Positions 17,201 through 35,105 are shown, counted from the first letter of the stretch. The stretch is 64,000 nt of DNA from Channallabes apus (GCA_030522415.1 CM060121.1:18256642-18320641), one strand, 5' to 3'. Numbers and translations: made by a program. The notes: generated by a model not told the origin, from the letters alone.

Positions 17201-18468
17201 CATCTCATGTTAAATACAAGTCAGTAAACACACCTGCCATCTTTTAAAGTGCCTCTGATTAACCCCAAATGAAGAATGAAAATAAAAACCTTGTCAGGGA
17301 GGCTGCCAAGAGGCATACAGCAATATTAAAAGGAGCTGCAGGAATTTCTGGAAAGTACTGGCTATGTAGTACATGTGACAATAATCTCCCATATTCATCA
17401 CATTCATTCATCTGGGCAATGGGGTAGGGTGAGGAAAACAGCCAAGCCTGCCCAAATTTTGCAAGTCTCCCAAAATCATGTGGGAAAAGTGTGTTATGGT
17501 CTAATGAAACCAAGGTTGAACTTTTTGGCCATAATTTCAACAGATATGTTTGGAACAAAAACAACAATGCTCATCACCAAAAGAACATCATACCTCAGTG
17601 AAGCATGGTGGAGGCAGCATCATGCTTTGGGGCTGGTTTTCTTCAGTTGGAACTGGGGCATTAGACAAGGTGGAGGAACTTCATCTTTCAGCGAAAACAA
17701 CCCAAAGAATACAACCAAATCAACAATAGAATGGCCACCAGAAGAAGATTAATGTTTTGGAATGGCCTAGCTAAATCCCAGATCTGAATCTGATTGAAAA
17801 TCTGTAAATCTGAAGAGGGCTGTCCACAAGAGATGCCCTTGCAATCTGACAGATTTGGAGCGTTTTTGCAAAGAAATGTGGACAAATATTGTTAAGTCAA
17901 GATATGTCATACTGATGGACTTCTCCTATCCAAAAAGTAGTAAAGTAATAAAATCAAAAAGTGCTTCAACAAATTTTAATTTGAGGGTGGGCATATTTAT
18001 GAAACCATACTATAAAGAAAAAAAAAGGATTTTAGTTTATTTCTTATTAAGTTGTACAGGTTGTAGGTCACATTAAAGATGGAAAAAGTTCTGAAATTAT
18101 TTATCTTGGTCTCTTTTTACAGTCACAAAAACCTGGCATTTTAACAGGGGTGTGTAGACATTTTATATACAATGTAAATATGCACAATGCTGAACAGGCT
18201 CTTGACATAAAGAGCATAAGACTGTCCTATGCATTTCCTTTAAGAAGGTCAAGCTTACTCACTTTTGGAAAAAACTTCCTGGTCCAGAGTTGCGCTCCAG
18301 TATTATGTAATCTCTCCGATTCTGGGACAGGAAGTACCCCATCTGTAGGCCTGCAGGCCCCGCCCCAAGCACACAGTAGTCATGGTGATGGAAATTTTGA
18401 TCACCAAGGACACTTAAAACCAGAGAAATGAGTGACAGGAGGCAGTCCACCTTAAGGCTCAGCCCCAT
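11225..18468 (-). CDS. foxred2: FAD-dependent oxidoreductase domain-containing protein 2 (ER-associated flavoprotein, ERFAD)
   Basis: Nine coding exons: 18263-18468, 16548-16859, 15996-16247, 15422-15748, 14676-14842, 14262-14427, 13935-14161, 13164-13334 and 11225-11457. They total 2061 nt, 686 aa (human 684). A hydrophobic signal peptide spans residues 3-21. The first dinucleotide fold carries [11 protein letters not shown] (GxGxxG at 35-40) and the second [12 protein letters not shown] near 213-224. An [23 protein letters not shown] block marks the C-terminal FAD-domain region. The start at 18468 follows an acceptor (TTTCTTTATCTAG) about six bases upstream, so the 5' UTR is on another exon, probably near 20400-20650. 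Human FOXRED2 is an ER-lumen protein of ER-associated degradation ending KEEL; here the last four residues are KTDL. Introns carry a Tc1 copy (11565-12946), a Tc1 relic (about 17265-18170) and a LINE-type tail near 17130-17175. Confidence 0.94.
11565..12946 (-). mobile_element. Tc1/mariner element with internal deletion, flanked by TA
   Basis: Ends are CAGGTCC...AAATTAGCATATTG and its inverse, ending GGACCTG, with TA on both outer sides (11563-11564, 12947-12948). Inside the termini a second inverted block of about 200 bp (CATACAGCTCATGAAAACCC) gives the IR/DR layout of Tc1 elements. The minus-strand transposase survives only in pieces. About 130 bp present in the copy at 42946 is missing near 12290, which breaks the frame between the DNA-binding half and the catalytic half; [11 protein letters not shown] and [11 protein letters not shown] remain. 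It lies in the last foxred2 intron. A dead copy of the same family as the gcat-intron element. Confidence 0.92.
17080..17180 (+). repeat. LINE-type 3' tail fragment
   Basis: The segment AAGCAATTTCCCTCTGGGAT followed by TAATAAAGTTC matches the 3' end typical of many fish LINEs. An inverse relative (TTAATCCCAAAGGGAAATTG) is at about 34163-34182. No coding part is attached. Confidence 0.5.
17265..18170 (+). pseudogene. Degenerate Tc1/mariner transposase relic
   Basis: Plus-strand frames carry decayed Tc1 transposase segments. The nucleotide run GGTGGAGGCAGCATCATGCT corresponds to the conserved GGGSIM(L/V)WG block, and GTTATGGTCTAATGAAACCA to the first catalytic SDET-like region. Stops and shifts occur throughout. 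The right boundary GGGGTGTGTAGACATTTTAT resembles a Tc1 terminus. It is a different family from the copies at 11565 and 35106 and lies in foxred2 intron 1. Confidence 0.7.
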
Positions 18469-19682
18469 GAGCACTAGATAAAGAAACAACAAAACATATA
18501 GAACAGATTAGAATAGATTATGAAATCCAAAGAGATACTGCCAACAGCATAACACAAATACCACAATTACAACAGTGTTGTGGGTTTCTCATCCAAGAAA
18601 TATTCCTTGCCTACCCCACAGTAAAATCTACACTTTCATGCAGTCTTATCGAGTCATATTCTACTACAGTGTTCCAAAAGCCTCCACACATAGTGGATGG
18701 CTGGATCAGTGTACAGGTTCTTTCCAATGTCTACAATGAAAAAGAAATGGCACATTTACACAAACACATTAAAAAAGTGCAACTACATGTGCAACCCAAG
18801 TTAATCATAAGTGGGAGAGAAAAGAAATGTATAGAATGTTATGTAAAAAGTTACATTTGGCTACAAACTATAATTTCCCTTGTCTGTGAAGATTCTTTGT
18901 CATCCTGGTGAGGTTATTTGCAAGTTAAGTCATGTCAACTGGACTTCTTTTTTGTTATGTATCAAAATAAAAATAGTAAAAATGAGGAACCCACCAACTT
19001 ACCTCAGACTGAAAAAACTGCTTGGATGTGTAGTGAAACTTTTCTACCCAAACAAGAAAGAAGTCCAGCTGACATGACTCAATTTCCAGTTAATTTCTCT
19101 TACTGTATGTACGGTGATTTTCAGAACATCCTGTGGTGTTGATTTTAATCTTTTATAATAGTGCTATAGAATTAATCACAGACATCAATCGACATCAGGA
19201 TTATAGACTTGTGCAATTATTCAATCACAAAAGGCTGCAATTTATTATAGGTAATATACACATAGTTGTGAATTAATGTTGAGTTTGATCTTTATTTTTT
19301 TTTTTTATTAAATATATATGCGGCATATAATTTTGAGTTAAATGTTGGCAAACATCCTTAATGTGATAATGTCAAAATAATTTTTTGGTACCAAATAGAT
19401 GGCATTTGATTACAAAATGGTAAACTTAATAATGTCAGAATAATCACAATGTAATTTTTTTATCAAATTATGCATCCCTAATTTATAACCATTTATGGAG
19501 ATAAAGATGAAGCAAATGCTACCAATATGAGGAAATTCAAGTATAAGGCAACCTAAGGTTATTACAGTAATGTTATTATGCAGTCTTTTGTTTTGCACAA
19601 AAGAACATCAAGAAAAGCCAGATGATTTGAAAAATGCAACTATCATCTAACAACCTTACTTTTAATATTATTAACAACACCG

Positions 19683-19683
<1 letters not shown>

Positions 19684-19731
<48 letters not shown>
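19684..19731. repeat. (AAT)n microsatellite
   Basis: About sixteen tandem AAT/ATA units, directly left of a SINE copy. Confidence 0.95.
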
Positions 19732-19734
<3 letters not shown>

Positions 19735-19740
19735 TGATGG

Positions 19741-20165
19741 TGGCAGCACTGTGGCTTAGTGGTTAGTGCTGCTGCCTAGCACCTCCAGGGCCTGGGTTTG
19801 TTTGCATGTTCTCCCCGTGTTTGGTGGGTTTCCTCTGGGTGCTCCGGTTTCATCCCACAGTCCAAAGACATGCAAGTTAGGTTAATTGGTGTTCCCAATT
19901 GCCCATAGAATGTGAATGAGCTTGTGAATGTGTGTGTGCACCCTCCACAATAATAATATAATAAATAATAGATCATTTTATTACTAAAAATTGTAGAGTT
20001 TGAGGATAGTTGCATTTTCAGATTATCTGATGTTTTCTCTGTTTCTTTGTGAAAAAAATAGAAGCTTGTGTGATGGATTGGCACCCCGATCATGGTGCAC
20101 CTCGCCTCGTGCCCCAAGTCTCCTGGGAAACAGGATCCTGGATATAGGATGAAGCGGTATAGATG
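19741..20165 (+). mobile_element. tRNA-derived SINE interrupted by about 120 bp
   Basis: The head GCACTGTGGCTTAGTGGTTA is followed by the body landmarks CATGTTCTCC and CCCACAGTCCAAAGACATGC. After GTGTGTGTGCACCCTCCACA the SINE sequence stops and unrelated AT-rich DNA follows to about 20065. The SINE then resumes with GATGGATTGGCACCCCGATC and ends with the GAAGCGGTATAGATG tail. The interruption is either an insertion or a local rearrangement. Confidence 0.75.
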
Positions 20166-20837
20166 TTGAAGGTGCAAGTGAATGACCTCATAAAAGAAGA
20201 TCTCATAAACGTCCCTTATATTTGTGTTCAATCAGTTAAAATCCTGAACCTGAGACCAAAAAGCTCCATCAAAATCTCCTGAGCTCTCTATCTTACCCAC
20301 TCCCTCTTCTGTATTCCTTACATGCCTCACTGCAGAAGGCTAAACCCCCAGGTTGTGCAGTTACAAATTACACACACCAAAAAGGTGAAAAATCCAGAAA
20401 TCATTAACGGTCCACAGTAAAGGCCCGGCTGATGTTTCCGCGCTAATCCTGAATCCTCCCCCGAGCGCAGAGCTTACATTCCGGGTGATGCCACTAATCT
20501 CAGCGGCGCTAAACACAGAATGATTTATCAACTGAAACGACCAACATACCTTTCACCAAAATCCACCCGTTTGTACCTCAAAAGTCAGACCAAGACCTGC
20601 TCACTTGGAGCAGCATCTTCATACACACATTTCACAACATATTTCTCGCACTCCGTAGCAGAGCTACACAACCGACGTCACTAACGGGATCACGACCTTT
20701 GTCTTCCAGCCAATGAGGAGAAAGAAAGGCGTGGTTAGTTTAACTGGATACTACCGCACTATCTAGTATGGTGGGAGCACAGCAGGGACTGTGTACGACT
20801 ATTTAGACAGTTACTTCAGCCCTGTTCTCTGAAAGTT

Positions 20838-20846
20838 TATATATAT

Positions 20847-20925
<79 letters not shown>
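20838..20925. repeat. Compound (TC)n(TA)n microsatellite
   Basis: CT repeats from about 20852 pass directly into a TA tract ending near 20924. It sits in the foxred2/hmox1 intergenic region. Confidence 0.95.
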
Positions 20926-20927
<2 letters not shown>

Positions 20928-21521
20928 TATCCCTTTAATAATCGCCTGTAAATAGCCATAAGAAGTGCTGGAAAAGCACCGAGTGTAAGCTCGGCTGCAA
21001 TCACTTTACTGCTGCTTAATTAGAATATCAGGTCGATCTGGTTCAAGCTCTTTAACTTTTTTCCTTTCTTCGTCCGATCGCCTTGTGAAGGGGTATTTTA
21101 GCAAAGAAATTACAGAATTTTCTCTCATATTTAGCTGGCTTCCACGTCAATCACTATTCAATACATTAACTAACAATCTGCTGGCCGTTAATAAGACTCG
21201 TTGAGAATGGTCCAATCACATGAGCCTAGATATTTAAAAACAATATTGATTCGCTAAGAACGAAAGTGGGAGGGTTCGGGGCGTACAGTGCTGCGCCGCA
21301 AGGATGCTTTAAAAAAAATCCAATTAGAGTTCCGCCTCAAATCACATGCCTATATAGACACTCGTTTGTCCGGTTTGAGCGTAATACACTGGATATCATG
21401 TACTGTATCATGGATGCTTACAAGGGGTATGAAGTCTAAAGTTCACTCTCTAATAGGAGCTGGAAACCTGACATTGTGAGTTGATAAATTATATATTTTG
21501 ATGGATCCTCGGGTTCTTTGT

Positions 21522-22485
21522 CCAGAAATGTTGGCCTACTGAAAAGTATGAACATGTACTGTACAGCACTTAATACGTCATTGAGGCTTCCATTGCATGG
21601 AATGGAGGTGATAAGTCTTCTGTGTTGTTGGGTCTGGTGTCTCACATCTTCCTCTTCACAATAGGTCTGAACTGTCAGATCATGTCTTGAAACAGATATT
21701 AATACATTTGGCAGTGTGGTCAGGTGGCAGGTCCTGATGGAAAATTAAATCAGCATCTTCATAAAGCTGGTCATCAGAGGGAAGCATAAAATGCTCTTAA
21801 ACTTCCTGGTGGAGGGCTGTGCTGAGCTTGGACCTGATTAATTACAGTGGACCAACACCAGAAGATGACATGGATAACCAAACCAGCACTGACTGTGCAA
21901 ACTTTATATTGGGCCTTAACCAGCTAGGATTCTGTGCCTCTCCTCTCTTTATCCAGACTCTGGGACCTTGATTTACAAATGAAATGAAAAATTTACTTTC
22001 ATCTGAAAAGAGAAACGACGGCGAGGTGGTGTAGTGGTTAGCACCGTCGCCTTGCACCTCCAGGGTCTGGGTTCGATTCCCCGGCCAGACTCGATTCCCG
22101 TCTCTGTGTGCATGGAGTTTGCATGTTTCCTCCGGGTACTCCGGTTTCCTCCCACAGTCCAAAGACATGCAGGTTAGGCTAATTGGCGTTCCTAAATTGC
22201 CCGTAGTGTGAGTGTGTGTATGTGTGTGTGCCCTGCAATGGATTGGCACCCTACCCAGGGTGTACCCCGCCTAGTGCCCGAAGTCTCCTGGGATAGGCTC
22301 CAGGTACCCCGCGACCCTGAACACAGGATTAAGCGGTATAGAAAATGAATGAAAAGAGAAACTTTAGCCTTTAGCAACACTCCAGTCCTTTTCATCCTTA
22401 GTCCAGGTAATTCATGCAAAGGGAGCCCTGACCAAGCACTACTGTACTGTAAATGTTCATACTTTTCAGTAATCCAACATTTCTG
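21522..22485 (-). mobile_element. Decayed Tc1/mariner element interrupted by a SINE
   Basis: Inverted termini match over about 44 bp: the left reads GAAAAGTATGAACATGTACTG and the right is its inverse with one or two changes. Minus-strand frames contain a Tc1 remnant (SDESKFFISFVNQG, FAQSVLVWLSMSSSGVGPL) missing most of the DNA-binding half. A SINE at 22017-22349 interrupts it. Confidence 0.8.
22017..22349 (+). mobile_element. Full-length tRNA-derived SINE with target-site duplication
   Basis: The head contains GGTGGTGTAGTGGTTAGCAC (A-box-like) and GGGTTCGATTCCC (B-box). The body has AGTCCAAAGACATGCAGGTT, and the 3' end is GATTAAGCGGTATAGAAAAT. The 13-bp sequence TGAAAAGAGAAAC is found on both sides (22004-22016 and 22350-22362), the mark of retroposition. 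This is the best reference copy for the family in the window. Confidence 0.92.
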
Positions 22486-22504
22486 AGTTAAAAAAATCTC
22501 AATC

Positions 22505-22675
22505 TGTTTGTCTTTGAACTGTGAGAGGAAACCGGAGTACATGGAGGAAACCCACCAAGTTCGGGGAGAACATGCAAACTCCAGGCACACAAAGACGAGA
22601 ATTGAGCTTGCCTGGCAACTGAGCCCGGATCCTGGAGATGATAGTGCTTACCACTACACCACCGTGCCGCCTTTT
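22505..22675 (-). mobile_element. Partial tRNA-derived SINE
   Basis: Inverse of the SINE head and middle: GGAGGAAACCCACCAAGTTC, AACATGCAAACTCC, then CCACTACACCACCGTGCCGCC at the right edge. The 3' half is missing. Confidence 0.8.
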
Positions 22676-23598
22676 AAGTAGCTTAATGAATAGTATTTCA
22701 TAAAGTCTTGGAAACTGTTTGGCATGCATTATATTGTACTATTTCTTCCCCTTTCAAACTATAGTCTATTTGTCTTTTCTGAACAGAATGGGTACCTTGA
22801 CATTGAGTGTCCATCTGCTTTATGTATGCAACTGATTACTGACGCAGGGAATTTCTCTCTTTGCTGGCATATTTTAAATACATTATTTGGTGACAAAAAA
22901 TGCCATGCATGCCATTCATTACTTTATGTATGTCAATTGTCCAAAGATTAATATTATTAGACTTTCAACAAGACCAGATTTACTAAAAACCTTTACAAAC
23001 AATAAATAAAAAATAAGTTATTAAATAACAATAAATTATTTATTAATGCTAATTATTTTTACATCCTGTTTTAGGTTGTGAGTCAAGTATACACCTAGGG
23101 CACCATGCACATATATACATTTACACCCAGCCTTTCCACTTACTGGAATATTTTTGGGAAGTGGGAAAAGCACAACCAAACCAGGAACCATGGAGCTGTG
23201 AGACAGCCACACGACCCACTGTGCCACCATGCTGAAATTATTTAAACCACAAAGGTAATTGGTTCCCCAATAACAGGGTGCTTTTGGTGATTCCAAAGGG
23301 GGCTAATGAAACACTAGGAATGAAAATTGTCCAGAGAACAAAAACTAGACATTTAACATGTTTAATTAAAATTTATCGAAAGCAAAATATTGTCCTGCTT
23401 TCTTTATTATTCACGATTCCATGATAATTATGTGACCACAGCTTAATAAATCTCAATATGTAATAATTCAAATGATATTGTGAACAAATGCAGTAATTTG
23501 AAACTAGTTAAACTGATCCCAACACTTGTTGTTACAGAAATGTGCCACATCAGCATGCATGCTTTTTCTTCAGTGTCACAGTTTTTTTTGTTCCCCTT

Positions 23599-23609
23599 TG
23601 CTGAGTCAT
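23599..23609 (+). promoter_or_regulatory. Stress-response/Maf recognition element upstream of hmox1
   Basis: TGCTGAGTCAT lies about 320 bp upstream of the TATA box. It matches the (T/C)GCTGAGTCA core of the StRE/ARE/MARE motif through which NRF2-small Maf activates and BACH1 represses HMOX1 in mammals. Motif seen directly; function inferred from the neighbouring gene. Confidence 0.6.
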
Positions 23610-23916
23610 GTTAAGATTTTTGTTTTCTTTTAAAAACAGAACAGAACATGATGGATACTATTTCAGTCCTCAGGATTCGATCAATAATGATGTACAGTGC
23701 TGTGAGTGTGAAAAAGAAATGTGTAATACAATTATTTCCATAGCTATTTCTGAATTAATTGCCATGTTATGACTTTTTTTTTTTTTTTTTTTAGCATATA
23801 TTGATCCTGATTCATTATGCTTATTCATATTTACTGTGTCCACTCAAACTTCACCATGTGAGATATGAGTTAGCACTCTCAGTTCCTATTCAGCAAATAA
23901 AGGGGAGGGAACTAAG

Positions 23917-23925
23917 TATAAAAAG
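23917..23925 (+). promoter_or_regulatory. hmox1 TATA box
   Basis: TATAAAAAG lies about 145 bp upstream of the hmox1 start codon. It predicts a transcription start near 23945-23955 and a 5' UTR of roughly 110 nt if unspliced. Confidence 0.6.
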
Positions 23926-24060
23926 ACATATGAAAAGTCAGGCTAAGGATAATCTCAGTTTGGTAGATGTGGTGGACCAAATTATTTGTAAACCACTATA
24001 GATCATCTAGCAGAAAGGACCTGCACTGTTGCATCTCGAGAATCTCGTGTTGTTCTTGAA

Positions 24061-26711
24061 ATGGATGCTACAAAGATGAAAGGAGCAAATGGTACTGGGA
24101 GGTAAGCAGATTTAAGCATTTTTTTCTATAGTATTCTTCATTAAAAAATTAAGAAATTAGGTGGTGTTTAGGTAAGAAGTTTAACTAGAATTTTGGTCCA
24201 AAATGTGAAATCTGTGCACCAAATGAAGGACCCTGTTCACAAAAAATCTCACTGCTTCTTTGTAAATGATCAGCAGTTGTAATGACCATCTTATTGATAA
24301 ATCATCAATATTCATGTTATGTAATTACTTGTTGTGATAAAAGTTTGTTTGCTTGTCCACAGCGATCTGTCAGAGCAGATTAAAGAGGTAACCAAAGAGA
24401 GCCATGTGCGTGCTGAGAACACACAACTAATGCTCAGCTTCCAGAAAGGCCAGATCACTCTGCCACAGTATAAGGTGATTATACTCAACAAGAACTCAAC
24501 CTTTCTTAAATAGGTACCATTTGAATTATTGGACACAGTCATAGAGAACATTTAATAAAAACATCATCTTTATGTTGTTTCTCAGTTGTAAAATAATTTC
24601 TTTAATTTTACACTCTCAGATCTCAGCTATTTCCTTTTTTCTTCTTGCAGATTCTTCTGTGCTCCCTGTATGAGATCTATCGAGCTCTGGAAGAGGAGCT
24701 GGACAGGAACTCATCTCACCAGGCCGTGGAGCCCATCTACTTCCCTCAGGAGCTGGCCAGACTTGAATCCCTTGAGAGAGATCTTGAGTACTTTTTTGGG
24801 CCACAGTGGAAAAAGAGAATTACAGTACCTGCAGCAACACACAGATACACAGAAAGGCTTAGAGAGGTATAACTTTTTATGCATATTAAGAAGTAAATTT
24901 ATTTTAGGAGGATGTATGTACATGTTACAGAGCAAGACTTTTTTTTTTTACAGTGTCATAAAAATAGGTAGAAGAACAAATAAATTAAATGTTATTAACG
25001 CATTAAAACACAACCTCTGGACAATAATCTGATGACCTACAATTAGTGTGGATAATTTGCAAATAAACATTACCAAAAGGTTTTTACAGATTTAGCACAC
25101 CAGTTTTGGCCACCAAGAAGTCCACATCGCTCATTTAGTTTCACCACCACATTATAGGAAATGCTATTTTGTCGTACTCACCCCCGGATTAACCTGAATA
25201 AGGATATGAAAGTGTCACTTGAATTCATAACTGCCGGATCCTTTGACAAATGGGACTTTTCTTAAAGGCATGTTAACATTTCCCATTTCATGGACATTTT
25301 GTTTGCACTAGCTCAATTCAGCGGTGTGTAATGCTCGACATTACAGTTGTACATTACATGTACAATTGTATACTGTCACAGTGCATTGTCACTGTACAGT
25401 ACGTATATGGTTAAAATAACAATAAAAGCTTATTTGACTTGACTTGGTTTTCATCCTTTTAACCCATCATTCCTCCTGCGTTTCAGATTGGCAGAAGCAG
25501 TCCAAATCTCCTTGTAGCTCATGCTTACACCCGTTACCTTGGTGACTTGTCAGGAGGTCAGGTCCTAGCAAAAATTGCCCAGAAGTCCATGGGACTTAAT
25601 GCCAAAGAGGGATTGGCGTTCTTCTTATTTCCAGGTGTGACGAGTCCTCATCGCTTTAAGCAGCTGTACCGGAGCAGAATGAACAGCATTGAGCTGAGTG
25701 ACCAGGAACGCAAGAAAGTTCTAGACGAAGCAGTCAGGGCTTTTGAGTTTAACATTGCGGTGAGTTTAACATGAGGAACATAGACATCGTTTTTAGTAAT
25801 GGTTTTTAAGGTTTGTGGTAAATTTAGATAGAATTGCAATTAAGGTTAAAGCCAAACACTTATAATTATATGATCATAACTTGAACGTCATTTGTAACTG
25901 ATCAAAAAGTGATAAGGCAGCATGGTGGCTTAGTGGTTATCACTGTCGCACTGCACTGGGTTCAATTGCCACCTTGGGCTTCTGTGCATGGAGGTTGCAC
26001 GTCGTCCCCGTGCTTGGTGGGTTTCCACCAGCTTCCTCACACAAAGACATACAGATTAGACAACCTGGCATTTCCCAAATTGCCCATAGTGAGTGAATGA
26101 GCGTGTGTGTACCCTGCAATGAATTGGTACAACATCCAGGGTGTACCCCATGCTCAAAGTCTACTGGGATAGGCTGCAGACCCCCGCGACCCCATATACA
26201 GGAGAAAGATGTGTAGATGAGTGAGTGAATTAAAAAGTGGTGACTTACAATGTAAAAGCAATGTGTAAAAAAAAATCCTTTTGTGTGAAACTGATGTGTG
26301 AATAGGTTAGCAATGTAATTTGCCTTGCAGTCCAATACCGTAAATGACAGAGGAATGACAAACTGTATTTTTGTGCAATCTTGTTTAATTTTAAGGCATT
26401 AACCATTCTCTCTTACAGGTTTTTGATGACCTTCAAAAACTGTTAAGCATCACTGAAGAGGTTTTAGGTAAATATTAATTTCCTTCAAAAAATTACAATT
26501 ATAAAAAGGCTTACAATGCAATTACTTACTCCCAGGAAAAAAAAAAAAAAAATCAACAGATCATACTTTTTTTTGTTTAGGAGTCAATGGGAGACCAAAC
26601 AGCCACATCTCACAACTAACCGCTATTTCAAGGTCTCCAGTCATACAGTTTACTTTAGGACTGGGTTTTATACTGGCAACTGTCGGACTTGGAGTCTACA
26701 CTGCTTTTTAA
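24061..26711 (+). CDS. hmox1: Heme oxygenase 1
   Basis: Six coding exons: 24061-24101, 24363-24474, 24651-24866, 25487-25759, 26419-26467 and 26581-26711. They give 273 aa, the usual HO-1 length. The enzyme opens heme to biliverdin, CO and Fe2+ at the cytosolic face of the ER, using electrons from cytochrome P450 reductase. The proximal heme ligand is His28 in [15 protein letters not shown]. The distal helix is [11 protein letters not shown] with Asp143, which orders the catalytic water. A C-terminal hydrophobic segment (about 249-271, [19 protein letters not shown]) is the ER tail anchor. Polyadenylation signals AATAAA are at 26731 and 26738. All introns are GT/AG. A SINE lies in intron 4 (25915-26225). 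Fish have two hmox1 copies (a and b); which one this is cannot be told from the window alone, though linkage to mcm5 favours hmox1a. Confidence 0.96.
25915..26225 (+). mobile_element. tRNA-derived SINE in hmox1 intron 4
   Basis: GGCAGCATGGTGGCTTAGTG at the head, GGGTTCAATTGCC as the B-box, and the AGTCTACTGGGATAGGCTGC block near the 3' end. Degenerate relative to the 22017 copy. Confidence 0.8.
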
Positions 26712-26730
26712 TTTGTATTAAAATTATGTA

Positions 26731-26743
26731 AATAAATAATAAA
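26731..26743 (+). terminator. hmox1 polyadenylation signals
   Basis: Two AATAAA hexamers (26731-26736 and 26738-26743) sit 20-32 nt after the stop codon. Confidence 0.6.
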
Positions 26744-27313
26744 TGTAGGTGGTAACTGCATCTATAAGGAATAACTGAAAATCAAGCTGCATGAAAAACT
26801 GATTGAGCCACTGTGATTATAAAAAAAAAAAAAAAACAAGGAAAGTATGACAAGGCGAGATCATTACTTGTAGTTCAAGAACTACAACAGAGAATCTATA
26901 AATGTTACTTCCTATTAAATCACTTGCACATTTCCTCAAATTGTCTCTTTACTGTGGAAACAAACGGCACATCATGTAACATTTCACAAATGCTTTATTT
27001 TTTCCACTTTTCTTAAACAACAAAACTATGACAATATCACTGAACATCACCTTCAGAGCTGGGGTTTTAATAGCATTATTTTGCACATGAGTCTGAAGGC
27101 CAAACACTAAACCACACGGTGTAGTATTTGTGCCACAGCTAGGTTTAAACGGTCTTAAACATTATGAGTTACACTACAAAATATCCAACAGATATCCAAA
27201 GAAAGAAGAGTGCATGTGGGACACTGTCTGAACTATTTACAAATTAGGGCATTGCCTTAAATTTATTTTCATGATTTATTTAATGGAAATCTACATAAAC
27301 AAACAGTCCTCAT
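26744..27313. other. Convergent hmox1/mcm5 3' intergenic region
   Basis: Less than 0.6 kb separates the two stop codons. TTTATT hexamers on the plus strand (26994, 27262, 27275) are AATAAA on the minus strand and could serve mcm5. No gene is seen. Confidence 0.55.
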
Positions 27314-33746
<6,433 letters not shown>

Positions 33747-33881
33747 TTTGCTTTACTTTAAACGCGGGTCACTCCCTTAAATAATTAATAATAATAAATA
33801 CCGATTAAACTCCTAGTATTTGCTTCCTTTAGTCTTTACACAACACTCCTGCACACTCACAAAATGCCGACCACGCTACTA

Positions 33882-34011
33882 TTTTCGCGGCAAAACTTTT
33901 GCGACCGCCTCAGTTTTCAGGTCGACTCCTCCCACTCTCGATTGACTCATTGGCTCACCGAGTCGCGCGCGTCAAACAAGGCGGGGCTTAACGACTCTCG
34001 TGGCGCGAAAA
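33882..34011 (-). promoter_or_regulatory. mcm5 promoter: E2F-like and CCAAT motifs
   Basis: Upstream of the mcm5 start the sequence holds TTTTCGCGGCAAAA (33882-33895), CCAAT on the minus strand (ATTGG at 33949-33953) and GGCGCGAAAA (34002-34011). The two GC-core motifs match E2F sites, which drive MCM genes at G1/S in animals. Motifs are seen directly; the function is inferred. Confidence 0.6.
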
Positions 34012-34079
34012 TGTCTGAGCTGTGAACAATAATGGCGTTTGATAAAGGGGTGAAAGCTTATGTGTGAAGCATTGTTACA

Positions 34080-34117
34080 CAGACAGACAGACAGATAGAT
34101 AGATAGATAGATAGACT
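34080..34117. repeat. (CAGA)n(GATA)n microsatellite
   Basis: Tandem CAGA then GATA tetramers. It is followed at about 34150-34190 by a LINE-like tail fragment (TTAATCCCAAAGGGAAATTG). Nothing else is recognised in 34118-34580. Confidence 0.9.
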
Positions 34118-35105
34118 ACAGTATCTATTACTATTTTTTGCCATCTAAATATCTATTTTTTTTATTAATCCCAAAGGGAAATTGTATCTCTCTTTGTAGA
34201 TAGCAGATCACACGTGTTATTAGAAATAAACCAAGTATTGTACAGAGTGCAAGTGATGGGTATATCACTTCATTATTGATTCCAGCACATATAGAGATGG
34301 CAAGAAATCACTAACAAAAATCAAAATGACATGGCAGTAAATCAGAAATGAGGTGCATAAAGTTGAATGAAAAATGTGGTGAGTTGAAGGTGGCTATATA
34401 TAATACAAAGGAAGGTAGGAATGATAAGCACTGTGCGATACAGACAACAGCTACATTATTATAACATTACATTATTTAAAAAAAAAGGAAAACAGAACAA
34501 GAAATTATATACAGTAAATATAATGCGGACAAGAGGAAACTGTACATCATGTCATGATATACTGTCCAAAATATGCTGGGAGCAGATTTTCAAAAGTAAT
34601 CCACTAGGATTTTGGATAACGGATTGGATCAAATCTTGAAAATGGGTTTTTCAAAAGAAAAAACGGATTACATAATCGTATTAGATCACATAATCCAATC
34701 TAGGTTTTGATCCAGATCAAACCTTTAGTTTGCGTTTTTCAGAACTTTTTTGTAGGATTTGGATCACTTTGATCCAAAAAATCTGGATTAAACTGATTAC
34801 ATCAGAAGGGTGGATTCAGCGTGGATTTCATGCCCAAAATGTAATGAAAACTTTAAAAATGTATCAAATAATACGATATTTGGATCATGCAGTATCTTAC
34901 AAGATGTCCTATTTATTCATAAGGTTTTAATTTTATTTGTTCATCCGTCAGGCTACAGTGATTAGGTAGGCTTTAACGTATTCAGCCTTTCAGTATAGGC
35001 CTATACAGCAAAGTAGAAAGAGTTTGGACTCATAAATAATCCACCAAACAGCTGTCAAAATTGACCAAAAACAATACATTTTATTCTGTCACTAATTGAT
35101 ATATA

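Larger units (their letters stand above)
18469..20760 (-). other. foxred2 5' intron, probable non-coding exon and promoter
   Basis: This holds AT-rich intron sequence, an (AAT)n tract at 19684-19731, a SINE copy (19741-20165) and a more GC-rich stretch at 20410-20720 with a CCAAT box (AGCCAATGAG near 20710). The foxred2 transcription start probably lies in that last stretch because the coding first exon begins right after an acceptor site. The donor of the 5' UTR exon could not be fixed. Confidence 0.45.
20926..23590. other. foxred2-hmox1 intergenic region
   Basis: Apart from the Tc1 relic with its SINE (21522-22485), a partial SINE at 22505-22675 (minus) and an unclassified SINE-like fragment at 23080-23240, I see no gene here. 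The remainder is AT-rich. The region separates two divergently transcribed genes. Confidence 0.6.

Noticed and set aside
21288..21479. 63-codon plus-strand ORF in intergenic DNA
   Set aside because: No start context, domain or splice partner; probably chance.
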